64,000 bases of DNA from Rubrivivax sp. (GCA_019635315.1 JAHBZT010000003.1:248001-312000), one strand, 5' to 3'; shown: positions 25,085-33,836, counted from the first letter of the stretch. The notes: generated by a model from the letters alone, not told the origin. A program made the numbers and translations.

Positions 25085-26677
25085 TCAGCGCACCAGCGGC
25101 CCGATGTAGCTGCGCGCCAGCACCACGCCGTCGATGAACAGGTGCATGTCGCGCGGCGCGGTGCGCGTGCCGCCGTGGAAGACGTTCATCCACAGCTGCT
25201 CGATGCGGATGTGCGGCTGGTCCCGGATCCGCAATCCGTCCATCGAGAGTGCCTCCCGGCCGTCCACCCACACCTGCAGCAGGCCGTCCTGCTGCCCGGG
25301 CGTATTGAGCCGCAGGTGCTGCTCGATGCAGACCCAGCGGTCGGCCTCCAGCAGGCCGGCAAAGCCGCTGCCGGCCCAGGGCACGGGCTCGCCATAGGCG
25401 CCCGAACGCGAGTGATAGGCGTAGCTGCCCAGCATCGTGCGTCCGGCGACAGGGTGCCCGGGCGGCCCCGGCAGCCCGAAGTGGCCGCGCATGGACCAGC
25501 CGACGCTGCCGTCCCAGGGCCGGCCGCCCCAGCCGGCCTTGCCGTAGGTGCCGGCCAGGCCGGGGAGCTTGCCGCCGTCGCTGGCGTTGGCCCAGCTCGC
25601 GGTCAGGCGCAGGCAGTAGCGGAAGTAGAGCTCCTCGGGTTCGCTGCCGTGGTGTTCGCGCAGCGGGTAGCGCAGGTCCAGGCCGACGGCGCCGCCGCGC
25701 GGGATGGTGACCCTGAGCGCGCTGCCTGCCAGGGGTACGAAGCCATGCTCCTCGTCCTGCGCGACGACGCGCCAGGGCGCGTCCATGCCGCGCTTCCAGC
25801 GTGGGCTGATCGCGCCGTTGTCGAAGCCATCGGCGAACAGCACGTCCGGGTGCTGCCCGATGCCGCGGTCGCCCGGGAAGTCGCGGGCGATGCCGTCGTT
25901 GCGCGCCGAGGTCACGTCGCGCATCGGCACGCTCAGGCGCTGCACGGCGATCTCCGTCGCGGCGCGCGGGCTTTCCGGCGTGCGCACCAGCACCAGTTCG
26001 GCGGACACCGGCGCTTCGGCATGCGCCGCGCGCGCTGCGGCAAGGGGAAAGCGCAGCGCGATGCTGGCGTGGCCCAACAGCCGCATGTGCGGCTGCTGCC
26101 CCAGGCCCAGGTAAGTGGCGCAGTCCAGCGACACATCGGCGTCCGGCTCCACGAAGCGCTGCCGGCCGTCGCGCCAGCGCAGTAGCAACTGCGGCCGCAG
26201 GCTCGTGTCCTCTTCCTCGCGGGCATGGAACTTGGCATGGCTGCCGGCCGTCCTTTGCAGCAGCAGGCCGTCGTTGGGCCAGCGACCTTCCCACCAGCCC
26301 TGCACGAGGGCACTGACGTCGATGCGGCGCACGCGCTGCGCGTCGCCGGTCTCGATGCGGTGGGTGGCGAACGGGCGGTGCCCGTCCACGCGCTCGTCGG
26401 CGTCGCGCCACTGCGGGCGACCGCCAGGCCAGCGCACGCTCAGCGCGACGTCGACGAATTTGCAGGACAGTCCGTCGGCTCGGTCCGAATATTCGAAGTC
26501 CCCGGCCGTTCGAGAGGCGGAGTGTTCCGACGCTGCCCATGCGCCGGTCGCCGTGGCGCTGCAGACGAGCAGGGTGACGGCCAATACGAAGCCATATGCC
26601 GAGCCGCACGTCGCGGCCCGGGCGGCCGGCGGAACGGCACTCCCATCGCACCGGGTGTGCACTGAACACCCCGTCAT
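25085..26677 (-). CDS. Exported PL14-like polysaccharide lyase with DNRLRE-type binding domain
   Basis: A 530-residue protein with a signal-like hydrophobic segment at residues 27-47 ending AWA. Residues about 59-168 resemble a DNRLRE/carbohydrate-binding module (RPFATHRIETGD ... VSALVQGWWEGRWPNDGLLLQ), and a second beta-rich unit follows to about residue 290. The C-terminal domain (about 300-530) has PL14 landmarks: GGKLPGL at 368-374, SYAYHSR, RWVCIEQHLRLNTPG, LLQVWVDGREAL and LWMNVFHGG. PL14 enzymes cleave mannuronate- or glucuronate-containing polymers by beta-elimination, which fits the algD gene in the same locus. The ATG at 26677 is chosen because it places the signal near the N-terminus. 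Confidence 0.72.
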   Translation of the reverse strand: MTGCSVHTRCDGSAVPPAARAATCGSAYGFVLAVTLLVCSATATGAWAASEHSASRTAGDFEYSDRADGLSCKFVDVALSVRWPGGRPQWRDADERVDGHRPFATHRIETGDAQRVRRIDVSALVQGWWEGRWPNDGLLLQRTAGSHAKFHAREEEDTSLRPQLLLRWRDGRQRFVEPDADVSLDCATYLGLGQQPHMRLLGHASIALRFPLAAARAAHAEAPVSAELVLVRTPESPRAATEIAVQRLSVPMRDVTSARNDGIARDFPGDRGIGQHPDVLFADGFDNGAISPRWKRGMDAPWRVVAQDEEHGFVPLAGSALRVTIPRGGAVGLDLRYPLREHHGSEPEELYFRYCLRLTASWANASDGGKLPGLAGTYGKAGWGGRPWDGSVGWSMRGHFGLPGPPGHPVAGRTMLGSYAYHSRSGAYGEPVPWAGSGFAGLLEADRWVCIEQHLRLNTPGQQDGLLQVWVDGREALSMDGLRIRDQPHIRIEQLWMNVFHGGTRTAPRDMHLFIDGVVLARSYIGPLVR

Positions 26678-26854
26678 GCGCGCCTCAGACCGCAGACGAC
26701 TTGAAGCCGTTCCCACGAACGCTCTACTTCCACCGACGAGCTCATCGACCGGCCGCCTGCTGCCGCAACGGTGCCTTCCCGGTTGCCTCGGCGTCCACGC
26801 GTGTTGACAGGTCGAGGCGAAGTGCGCGGACGCGCCACCGCCTGGCCTCGGCGA

Positions 26855-28003
26855 TCAATCGCTCTCGCGCGGCGCGCTAATGGCTGCATGCCCGCCAACC
26901 TGGCCCCGGACCGGGTTGCCCGTGGACTGCCCGCGTGGCGTCGCCGTGCCAGGTCGAGCGATGACTCCGCGGCGCATGGCCGCAAGACGCTTCAGCCAGG
27001 ACCAGCGGAAGCAGGTCACGTGGTAGAGCATGCGCTGCTGATCGGTCAGCTTCGTGTGCCACTCCATGACGCGACCATAGTACTCAATTCGTTCGATGCC
27101 GCTGTGCGGCTGGAAGAAGTGGACCAGCTCGGTCTCGCGCAGCAGCGACGCAGGTGACAGCGACTTGGCGACCGACTCGTCGTACGCTGTCTTGAGAACG
27201 ACCCAGGTGCCGCCGCGCTGGAGGCCCAGGTTCATGGCGACGGTGCGGCCGTCGAACAGATACTCGGTAAGCAGGGCTTCGCCTCGCCCGGCTGCGCATT
27301 CGAACACCTCGGTGTAGAAGCGGCCCTGTGCATTGCCGGCCCGAATAGCCGTGCCCTGTTCGGCCTTCCAGCCCCTGCCTTCGAGTTCACCGAAGCGGAT
27401 GAGCGCTGGCGCCATGTCGCCTTGTTCGCGCCAGATGCGCATCTCGGCTGCCGTGCCCTCGGCGGCCAGCTTGTTGCGCTGCTTGCGCAAGTTCTGACGC
27501 AGGTTCTTGCCTCGCGCCGCCCAGTAGTCGTCGAAGGTGCCGGACACCTCGAGCCAGGCGGTCGGGACATAGTCGTCGTGGCGGGTGGACGGTCCGTCCA
27601 CTTCACGCTGTGATTGGACCGGATCCACTTGCGTCATCGACAGCTCCAGACACAGGCCACCGAGCACTCGGCTGGCGAGCACCTGCTTCGCCAGGTGGTC
27701 TGGTGACAGGCCATGCTCCGCAACCCAGGCGCCCAGTGGCAGCTGCGATGGCTGGAAGGTGCTCCAACGGAAGCGACCACGCGGCGCCAGCAGCATCATC
27801 GCCCGCTCGCGCCCCGCGCCGCGGCCGCAAAGCAGCACCTCGTTGCCGGAACCGAACGCGTCGAGCGCCGCGCAGACCACGTCGACCGCCATGAACGGCA
27901 TGTTCAGTCCCGACTGGTTCAGTCGGTCCCAAGCGGCACGAAGGCTGGGATCGGTGCGGAGTGTGCGTGCGCCGTATTGGCGCCAGTCAAGGGTGGCGGT
28001 CAT
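26855..28003 (-). CDS. FemAB/GNAT-like (BioF2-like) acyltransferase
   Basis: A 382-residue single-module relative of the double protein at 9653-11866. The shared landmarks are FDDYWAARGKNLRQNLRKQRNK near residue 167, ELEGRGWKAEQGTAIR, and WVVLKTAYDES near residue 275. FemAB/GNAT-fold enzymes of this type transfer acyl or amino-acyl groups to an amine or hydroxyl acceptor. The start lies 17 bases inside the end of the DegT-like gene, so it is the last member of the leftward operon that begins with the acyl carrier protein. That context suggests an ACP- or PLP-derived donor. Substrates are unknown. Confidence 0.8.
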   Translation of the reverse strand: MTATLDWRQYGARTLRTDPSLRAAWDRLNQSGLNMPFMAVDVVCAALDAFGSGNEVLLCGRGAGRERAMMLLAPRGRFRWSTFQPSQLPLGAWVAEHGLSPDHLAKQVLASRVLGGLCLELSMTQVDPVQSQREVDGPSTRHDDYVPTAWLEVSGTFDDYWAARGKNLRQNLRKQRNKLAAEGTAAEMRIWREQGDMAPALIRFGELEGRGWKAEQGTAIRAGNAQGRFYTEVFECAAGRGEALLTEYLFDGRTVAMNLGLQRGGTWVVLKTAYDESVAKSLSPASLLRETELVHFFQPHSGIERIEYYGRVMEWHTKLTDQQRMLYHVTCFRWSWLKRLAAMRRGVIARPGTATPRGQSTGNPVRGQVGGHAAISAPRESD

Positions 28004-29225
28004 CCGTCGATCGCTTCGCAGTAGAGGTCCCGCACGGCGTTGCGGCAAGTATGACGTTGATGCGCCCGGCGACTTCCCGTAGGTCTTCGGCGCCCAGGTC
28101 CTGGTGACAGAGGACCTGGAGGATTGTCCTGCTCCAGGTGCTGCCGTGATCCTCCGCCATCGCCGGCGTCCCGGGCCAGCGCCGGTCCCACCGGAATACC
28201 GGGAGGCGCTCCTCGCGCAGCCGCGTATAGACGGCGTCGGCCCTGGATTCGCCGTCGACGCACAGGGGCAGGACGTAGGGCACGCTGTCGGACGGGAGGC
28301 GGGTCAGCAGAGGACGGGCGCCGCTGGCCGACGAGAGCAGCTCCGACAGCAGAGCGTAGTTGGCACGGCGGCTGTCTACGATGCGTCGAGTGGGCAGCGT
28401 TGCGTGGAGCACCCGGGTGGCACCGGTCGGTGCCATCCGGATGCGCCCCATATCACACTCGCGGTGCATCGTCGCGCTGTCGACACAAGGGCTTGCTGTC
28501 GCGCTCTCGGGCGTCGGCACGGGGGTCCTGGTGCGCCAGGTGCGCAATGACCGCAGCAACTGGGAAAGACCGGCCAGACGCGAGTGGCGTGAGGCCAGAT
28601 CCAGCACGTCCCAGACCGCCTTGACCTGTGCACGCACCCCCTGCGCCTGCAGCCCCAGCGGCGCGATCTCGTGCAGCGCACTGGCGAGCAGCCCGCCCTC
28701 CGGCACGGGAAAGAACTTGGACAGGCTCGCGGTGGCGTAGTCGCCCCAGTGGCCGACCGGGCGCTCGCCGGCCATGCCGAAGTAGCAGTGCGCGCAGTCC
28801 TCGACGAGCAGGATGCCGCGGCTGCGACACCAGGCCTGGACTGCGGCCAGGCTGCGCGCCAGGCCGAAGAAGTGCGCGACGAACATCGCGCCGGCGGCCG
28901 CCGCGCTGCCGGCGTCGATGCGCTCCAGCGCGGGCAGGCCGTCGGCGTCCAGCGGGTAGTACAGCGGCTGCAGGCCGGCCTCGACGACCGGGGCGATCAT
29001 CGTGGGGCAGTGGTAGGTGGGCACCAGCACGCCGCGGCCGGCGGGCAGGCGCATCTGCAGCAGCGCCGCATGCAGCGCTGCGCGCCCGCTGGTGGTGTAG
29101 CGGCGATGGGGCAGCTGCCCGACGTGCGGCAGGTCGCTGCCGGCGAGCGGCCAGAAGTTGTCCCAGCCCAGCACCGGCCCTTTGGGCAGGGGCATGGTCT
29201 CCGCTTCGGCGGCGGCGGTGTTCAT
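27987..29225 (-). CDS. DegT/DnrJ/EryC1/StrS-family PLP enzyme
   Basis: A 412-residue fold-type I PLP protein. The phosphate/PLP segment TTSGRAALHAAL is near residue 45, the pyridine-contacting VEDCAHCYF has Asp143, and SLSKFFP places the Schiff-base lysine at residue 170. The family transaminates keto-sugars; members without a sugar-binding context can act on other keto compounds. The C-terminal third is poorly conserved and basic. The ATG overlaps the preceding hydrolase stop (ATGA). In an operon with an acyl carrier protein and FemAB-like protein it may make an amino group used to decorate the polymer, which is inference. Confidence 0.8.
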   Translation of the reverse strand: MNTAAAEAETMPLPKGPVLGWDNFWPLAGSDLPHVGQLPHRRYTTSGRAALHAALLQMRLPAGRGVLVPTYHCPTMIAPVVEAGLQPLYYPLDADGLPALERIDAGSAAAAGAMFVAHFFGLARSLAAVQAWCRSRGILLVEDCAHCYFGMAGERPVGHWGDYATASLSKFFPVPEGGLLASALHEIAPLGLQAQGVRAQVKAVWDVLDLASRHSRLAGLSQLLRSLRTWRTRTPVPTPESATASPCVDSATMHRECDMGRIRMAPTGATRVLHATLPTRRIVDSRRANYALLSELLSSASGARPLLTRLPSDSVPYVLPLCVDGESRADAVYTRLREERLPVFRWDRRWPGTPAMAEDHGSTWSRTILQVLCHQDLGAEDLREVAGRINVILAATPCGTSTAKRSTDDRHP

Positions 29226-30115
29226 CGTGCCGTCGGCGCGGCCGCGGAGGTCTGCGCCAGCCAGGCGATGCTGGCCTGCTCGAAACGTGTCCGCGGTTCG
29301 GGCTGCGACAGCGTATGGTCGGCCTCCGGCAGGTCCAGGCGGTGCACATGCGGCGCAGCCAGCCAGCCCGCCCAGTCCGGATTGACTTCCGCCAGTTCCA
29401 GGAATTCCTTGGCCGTGTAGTCGTTGCCGCTGAGCGCCAGCAGCACAGGACGCGGTTGCTGCCGCAGCGCGGCGACCATCAGTTCGGGGTAGGGCGTGGT
29501 GGCCGCGGGACTTGCCGTGCTCGGCGTCCGGCGGCCGAATGCCGCTGCGAGGTGCCCGATCAGCTCGCGCGCCGCCTGCAGCGCGATCTGGCCGCGCAGC
29601 AGGCGGCTCCAGAAGCTGCGGTCGGCCAGCCGCTGCAGGTAGTAGTGCCTGACGTAGGTGCGCGAAAGCGTCTGCTCGCTGCGCACCCAGGGGTTCAGCA
29701 GCACCAGGCCACGGACGCGTTCGTCGCGCTGTCTCTGCAGGTACAGCAGGGCGGCGGACGCGCCGTCGCACAGGCCGCCCAGCACGACGCCGCCCAGGCC
29801 CGCGCAGCGCTCCATCAGGCAGTCCACGGCGGCGCCGATGTCGGCGTCCAGCGCCTGGAAGCCGCGCTGCGCGCCGGTGCTGTCGCCCATGCCGCGCACG
29901 TCGAAGCGCAGCACGGCATGGCCCGCTTCCGCGAGTGCGCGCGACCAATGCACGAACTGCCGGTGGCTGCCGGCGCGGTACTGCGGTCCGCCGACGACGA
30001 TGACGACGCCGCAGCCGGAGGGCTGGGCAATGGCCGGCCGGCTCAGGATGCCCAGCAGATGCTCGCCTTCGCAGGCGAAGACGACGGCCTCCTCCTGGCA
30101 GCCGGTAGGGTTCAA
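29222..30115 (-). CDS. Exosortase A-associated hydrolase 1 (TIGR03100-like alpha/beta fold)
   Basis: A 297-residue alpha/beta-hydrolase-fold protein. The oxyanion region GGPQYRAGSHRQFVHWSRAL and the strand LRFDVRGMGDS are typical of this exosortase-linked family. The nucleophile elbow reads GLCDG with Cys116 where serine is usual. An acid (SGNDY) and a histidine (PEADHTLS) are present, so a Cys-His-Asp triad is possible. The TTG start overlaps the upstream gene's stop as TTGA; no better ATG gives the conserved N-terminus. It could be a thioesterase acting on the acyl carrier protein encoded two genes upstream, but this is inference. Confidence 0.85.
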   Translation of the reverse strand: MNPTGCQEEAVVFACEGEHLLGILSRPAIAQPSGCGVVIVVGGPQYRAGSHRQFVHWSRALAEAGHAVLRFDVRGMGDSTGAQRGFQALDADIGAAVDCLMERCAGLGGVVLGGLCDGASAALLYLQRQRDERVRGLVLLNPWVRSEQTLSRTYVRHYYLQRLADRSFWSRLLRGQIALQAARELIGHLAAAFGRRTPSTASPAATTPYPELMVAALRQQPRPVLLALSGNDYTAKEFLELAEVNPDWAGWLAAPHVHRLDLPEADHTLSQPEPRTRFEQASIAWLAQTSAAAPTAR

Positions 30116-31008
30116 GACAGCGCTCCGGCGCCGGCGGCGGCCACGGGTGCCGGCTGTGCATCGCCGGCATCGACCGCGGCGCGCTCCATCGCCTGCACGG
30201 TGGCCGCGACGAGCGCCGGCGCATCCTCGATCTCGACCGTCTGCCAGAAGCCCGGACCGGCGACGGCGCGGGCATCGGTGCGCCAGCCCGCCTGCTGCCA
30301 GCGCGGCAATTGCGCCTGGGCGGCGGGGGAGATCTCGCCGCCGTCGCCCGATGTCTCCAGCCAGACGAGCTGGCGGCCATCGCCGGCGATGCCGGAGGGC
30401 TTCAGTGCGGCCTGCTCGAAGGCGTTCACCAGTGCGGGCGTCAGCAGGTAGCCCGCCACCTCCACGGCGGCGCCGGCGGCGAGATCGGCGCGCGCGCGGT
30501 CGATGACCGCCTTGCCGTCGCCTTGCTGCCAGTGGGCGGCGGCTTTCAGGCGCAGCATCTGTTGCACCACGCTGCGCCCCTGCAATAGCGGCTGCCACAG
30601 CAGCAGGTTGGCCGGCCCGGCCAGCTGCGTCAGCGCATCGCCTGCGAGCAGCGCGCCGGCACGGTGCGCCCACAGCCACAGCGGCACGGGCGCGTCACTG
30701 TTATGCCGCGTTCGAAGCCAGGCCGCGGCCGAGCCGATGTCTTCGGTCCAGTCCGCCCAGGACGCGTCGCCCAGGTCGCCGGCGGAGTCGCCGCAGCCGA
30801 ACAGGTCGACCTGCAGCACGGCAAACCCGACAGCGGCCAGCGCGCGCGAGGTCTGGGCCACCATGCGGCGCGACTTGTTCATCTCCTCGGCGAAGGCCGG
30901 CAGGTGCAGCACCAGGCCCCTGGGCGAGCCCGCCGGAGCGTGATGGATATACAGCCGCTGGCCGCCGTGCGCGGGAACGAAGAAGACCTCGAACGGTGGG
31001 GCGTGCAT
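30112..31008 (-). CDS. Exosortase A-associated hydrolase 2 (TIGR03101-like alpha/beta fold)
   Basis: A 298-residue alpha/beta-hydrolase-fold protein with the family start EVFFVPAHGGQRLYIHHAP and the segment LPAFAEEMNKSRRMV. The nucleophile elbow position reads AHRAG, giving Arg116 instead of serine, and the usual C-terminal catalytic histidine region reads GPGFWQTVEIED with no histidine. It is probably not a conventional serine hydrolase and may be a pseudoenzyme partner of hydrolase 1. It lies 21 bases after the acyl carrier protein gene and overlaps hydrolase 1 by four bases. Confidence 0.85.
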   Translation of the reverse strand: MHAPPFEVFFVPAHGGQRLYIHHAPAGSPRGLVLHLPAFAEEMNKSRRMVAQTSRALAAVGFAVLQVDLFGCGDSAGDLGDASWADWTEDIGSAAAWLRTRHNSDAPVPLWLWAHRAGALLAGDALTQLAGPANLLLWQPLLQGRSVVQQMLRLKAAAHWQQGDGKAVIDRARADLAAGAAVEVAGYLLTPALVNAFEQAALKPSGIAGDGRQLVWLETSGDGGEISPAAQAQLPRWQQAGWRTDARAVAGPGFWQTVEIEDAPALVAATVQAMERAAVDAGDAQPAPVAAAGAGALS

Positions 31009-31029
31009 CGGCCGGTTGGGCGCGGCGAT

Positions 31030-31281
31030 TCAGTCGGCCAGCTTGGACTCGACGAGCGCGACCAGCGTGCCCACGGTGGCGAAGGTCTGGCCGTCGACCT
31101 CGTCGTCGCCGATGCCGATGCCGAAGCGCTCTTCCAGCGTCGTGATCAGCGACACGACGGCCATCGAGTCGAGCTCCGGGATGGCGCCGAGCAGCGGTGT
31201 GCCGTGGTCGAAGGCCAGGCCGCGGCCGCCCAGACTCAGCACCTCGTCGAGGACCCGGTTTACGTTCGTCAGCACGTCCAT
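31030..31281 (-). CDS. Acyl carrier protein, exosortase A-associated
   Basis: An 83-residue acidic four-helix carrier protein. The phosphopantetheine attachment serine is in ELDSMAVVSLI, near residue 39, followed by helix III LEERFGIGIGDDEV. Its small size and dedicated location, first gene of the leftward operon and divergent from an AMP-forming ligase, suggest the ligase loads it with an unknown acid. It is distinct from a fatty-acid ACP by its divergent N-terminus and by having no fatty-acid genes around it. A -10-like TAGAAT lies about 50 bases upstream. Confidence 0.87.
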   Translation of the reverse strand: MDVLTNVNRVLDEVLSLGGRGLAFDHGTPLLGAIPELDSMAVVSLITTLEERFGIGIGDDEVDGQTFATVGTLVALVESKLAD

Positions 31282-31327
31282 GGGAGTTAGCGGGTCGGCG
31301 TTCGGCCATTGCGTCGCGAAGCCCGGA

Positions 31328-31333
31328 ATTCTA
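31328..31333 (-). promoter_or_regulatory. Candidate -10 element for the acyl carrier protein operon
   Basis: Read on the minus strand, CCTAGAATTCC contains TAGAAT, the same hexamer in the same CCTAGAAT context seen upstream of yajC, pgk and fba. No convincing -35 hexamer sits 16-18 bases away. Confidence 0.4.
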
Positions 31334-31542
31334 GGTGCCGGCCCGGCGCGGGAGTGGCTTGGCGGCGGTGCAGGCAGGGCCGGGCCGGAAGCCCGTCACG
31401 AATCGCGACGGGAGTCGCTGGCCGGCCGCCCGCGGTGCCTGTCCACTCCTTCACGGCGCCCAGCGGCGGGCGCGCAGGGTGCTCCGGTAAAGTGCGGCGT
31501 CAAGCCAAGTGGCGCAGCGGCGCCGAGCCCTCCTACAGCACG

Positions 31543-33162
31543 ATGACCGAAGCCTGCCTGCTGCACGAACTGGTCGCCGTTGGGGCGGCGCGCGACCCGG
31601 CCGCGCCGGCGCTCACCGTGGCCGGCGAACACCTCTCCTACGACACCCTGGCGCAACAGGTGCACGCTTGTGCCTACGGCCTGATGGCACTGGGCGTTGG
31701 CCGCGCCGACCGGGTCGGCATCTACCTGGACAAGCGGGTGGAGACCGTGGTGGCCAGCTTCGGCGCGGCCGCGGCGGGCGCCGTTTTCGTGCCTGTCAAC
31801 CCGCTGCTCAAGGCCGAGCAAGTGGCTTTCATTGCGCGCGACTGTGGCGTCAAGGTGTTGGTCACGTCGGCAGAGCGGCTGGCCGTGCTGGCGCCGGTGC
31901 TGGCCGACTGCCCGGCGCTGTGCCATGTCGTGCTCGTCGGCGCGGCTGGCGATGGCACCGACGCCAGCGGCGTACCGGTGCTGGGTTGGCAGGCCATGCT
32001 GTCGGCCCCGGCGCGCCCCGGCCACCGCGTCATCGACACCGACATGGTGTCCATCCTCTACACCAGCGGCAGCACCGGCCGCCCCAAGGGCGTGGTGCTG
32101 AGCCACCGCAACATGGTCGCCGGCGCGAAGAGCGTGGCCAGCTACCTGGGCAACGGCCCGCACGACACGCTGCTGGCCGCGCTGCCGCTGTCCTTCGACG
32201 CCGGCTTTAGCCAGCTCACGACCGCCTTCCACAGCGGCGCGCGCGTGGTGCTGCTGAACTACCTGCTGCCGCGCGACGTGCTCAAGGCGCTGGAGCGCGA
32301 GCGCGTGACCGGGCTCACCGCGGTGCCGCCGCTGTATATCCAGCTTGCGGCGCTGGACTGGCCGGCGGCCGTGGGCGAGCACCTGCGCTACTTCGCCAAC
32401 ACCGGCGGGCGCATGCCGCGCGAGACGCTGCAGGCGCTGCGTGCGCGTGTGCCGAAAGCCAAGCCGTTCCTGATGTACGGGCTGACCGAGGCCTTCCGCA
32501 GCACCTACCTGCCGCCGGAGGAGGTGGACCGCCGGCCGGACAGCATCGGCAAGGCCATCCCCAACGCCGAGATCCTGGTGCTGCGCGAGGACGGCACCGA
32601 GTGCGGCCCCGACGAACCCGGCGAGCTGGTGCACCGCGGCGCGCTGGTCGGCATGGGCTACTGGGGCGACCCCGAGAAGACGGCCGAGCGCTACAAGCCG
32701 CTGCCGGCGGGCGTGGGCGGGCGCGAGTCCGGGCTGCAGATCCCCGAGCTGGCGGTCTTCAGCGGCGACACCGTGCGCCGCGACGCCGAGGGCTTCCTGT
32801 ATTTCATTGGCCGCCGCGACGAGATGATGAAGACCAGCGGCTACCGCGTCAGCCCGACCGAGGTCGAGGAAATCCTGTACGCGACGAAGCTGGTCGGCGA
32901 ATGCGTGGCCTTCGGCGTGGACCACCCCACGCTGGGCCAGGCCATCCAGGTCATTGCCAGTGCGCCGGACGGCAGCGCGGCCGTGGACCTGCCGGCGCTG
33001 CTGGCGCAGTGCCGCGTGCACATGCCGGCCTACATGGTGCCGGCGGGCATCCACGGCATGGCCGGCCCGCTGCCGCGCAACCCCAATGGCAAGATCGACC
33101 GCAAGCTGCTGGCCACGCAGTGGCACGAGCGGCGTACGGACGAGGCATCGACGGTGGTGTAA
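31543..33162 (+). CDS. AMP-forming acyl-CoA/ACP ligase, exosortase A-associated (TIGR03098-like)
   Basis: A 539-residue ANL-superfamily enzyme. The ATP-binding P-loop SILYTSGSTGRPKG is near residue 170, the aromatic motif MYGLTEAFRST near residue 308, the hinge SGDTVRRDAEGFLYFIGRRDE near residue 407 and the catalytic lysine motif NPNGKIDRK near the C-terminus, so both half-reactions look possible. The family occurs only with exosortase A EPS genes and its substrate is unknown. It is divergent from the acyl carrier protein gene, a natural acceptor. The ATG follows about 260 bases of intergenic sequence with a TAAAGT -10-like site near 31488. Confidence 0.88.
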   Translation: MTEACLLHELVAVGAARDPAAPALTVAGEHLSYDTLAQQVHACAYGLMALGVGRADRVGIYLDKRVETVVASFGAAAAGAVFVPVNPLLKAEQVAFIARDCGVKVLVTSAERLAVLAPVLADCPALCHVVLVGAAGDGTDASGVPVLGWQAMLSAPARPGHRVIDTDMVSILYTSGSTGRPKGVVLSHRNMVAGAKSVASYLGNGPHDTLLAALPLSFDAGFSQLTTAFHSGARVVLLNYLLPRDVLKALERERVTGLTAVPPLYIQLAALDWPAAVGEHLRYFANTGGRMPRETLQALRARVPKAKPFLMYGLTEAFRSTYLPPEEVDRRPDSIGKAIPNAEILVLREDGTECGPDEPGELVHRGALVGMGYWGDPEKTAERYKPLPAGVGGRESGLQIPELAVFSGDTVRRDAEGFLYFIGRRDEMMKTSGYRVSPTEVEEILYATKLVGECVAFGVDHPTLGQAIQVIASAPDGSAAVDLPALLAQCRVHMPAYMVPAGIHGMAGPLPRNPNGKIDRKLLATQWHERRTDEASTVV

Positions 33163-33199
33163 TCCTGCTGCCGGCGTGGCCCGGCGCTGGACTGCCACC

Positions 33200-33505
33200 A
33201 TGGACTTTCGTCTACCCATCGAAGAAGCAGAGCTCGCCGCGCTGTGCGGACGGTACGGCGTGCGTCGCCTGTCGCTTTTCGGCTCTCGTGCACGCGGCAG
33301 CGCACGTCCTGACAGCGACGTGGACCTGTTGGTGGAGTTCGAGCCCGGCGCAAGGGCCACGCTGCTCGATCTGGCGTCGTTCGAGGCCGAACTGTCGGCG
33401 CGCATCGGCGGCCTGAAGGTCGATGCAAGGACCGCACCGGAACTGTCGCGTCACTTCCGCGACGCGGTGCTGCGCGAGGCCCAGACCCAGTATGTCGCCG
33501 GCTGA
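33200..33505 (+). CDS. mntA: MntA-like minimal nucleotidyltransferase antitoxin
   Basis: A 101-residue nucleotidyltransferase. The signature SLFGSRARGSARPDSDVDLL fits the MntA pattern GS-X10-DXD, giving the metal-binding aspartates. MntA enzymes inactivate the partner HEPN toxin by adding AMP groups to a tyrosine. The gene overlaps the HEPN gene by 14 bases, the normal order for this module. Its location between two exosortase A-associated metabolic genes is unusual and suggests insertion of a mobile defence or addiction cassette without visible recombination genes. Confidence 0.88.
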   Translation: MDFRLPIEEAELAALCGRYGVRRLSLFGSRARGSARPDSDVDLLVEFEPGARATLLDLASFEAELSARIGGLKVDARTAPELSRHFRDAVLREAQTQYVAG

Positions 33506-33836
33506 CCGCATACGCCTGCGGCATCTTGTAGACGCCGCCGACGCGGCGGCAGAGTTCATTCGTGGTCGGTCGCGCACCGACCTGGACACTGACCGCATGC
33601 TGCTGTTCGCGCTCGTCCGGGCCGTCGAGGTGCTCGGCGAGGCGGCGGCCAAGGTGTCCGACGAAGGCCGCAGTCGGCTCGACCTGCCCTGGGGCGCCAT
33701 CGTCGGCATGCGCAACCGGCTGGTACACGCCTACTTCGACATCGACCGCGACGTGCTGTGGGCGACCGTGCAGGATTCGCTGCCGAAGCTGCGCGCGATC
33801 GTGGCTGCGGCGCTCGAAGCGCATCCGGGTGAGTGA
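33492..33836 (+). CDS. hepT: HepT-like HEPN-domain toxin (DUF86)
   Basis: A 114-residue all-helical HEPN protein. The RNase motif RNRLVHAY matches R-X4-H-X-Y, with catalytic Arg and His and the tyrosine that MntA modifies. HepT toxins cleave RNA when not modified. The start at 33492 is chosen over an in-frame upstream ATG because it gives the compact family N-terminus and the coupled overlap. Both key motifs of the pair are intact, so the module is likely functional. Confidence 0.88.
   Translation: MSPADRIRLRHLVDAADAAAEFIRGRSRTDLDTDRMLLFALVRAVEVLGEAAAKVSDEGRSRLDLPWGAIVGMRNRLVHAYFDIDRDVLWATVQDSLPKLRAIVAAALEAHPGE

Noticed and set aside
24942-26669. 575-codon leftward frame overlapping the PL14-like gene in another frame
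   Set aside because: Arg/Ala/Gly-rich out-of-frame reading; the 25085-26677 frame carries the conserved motifs.
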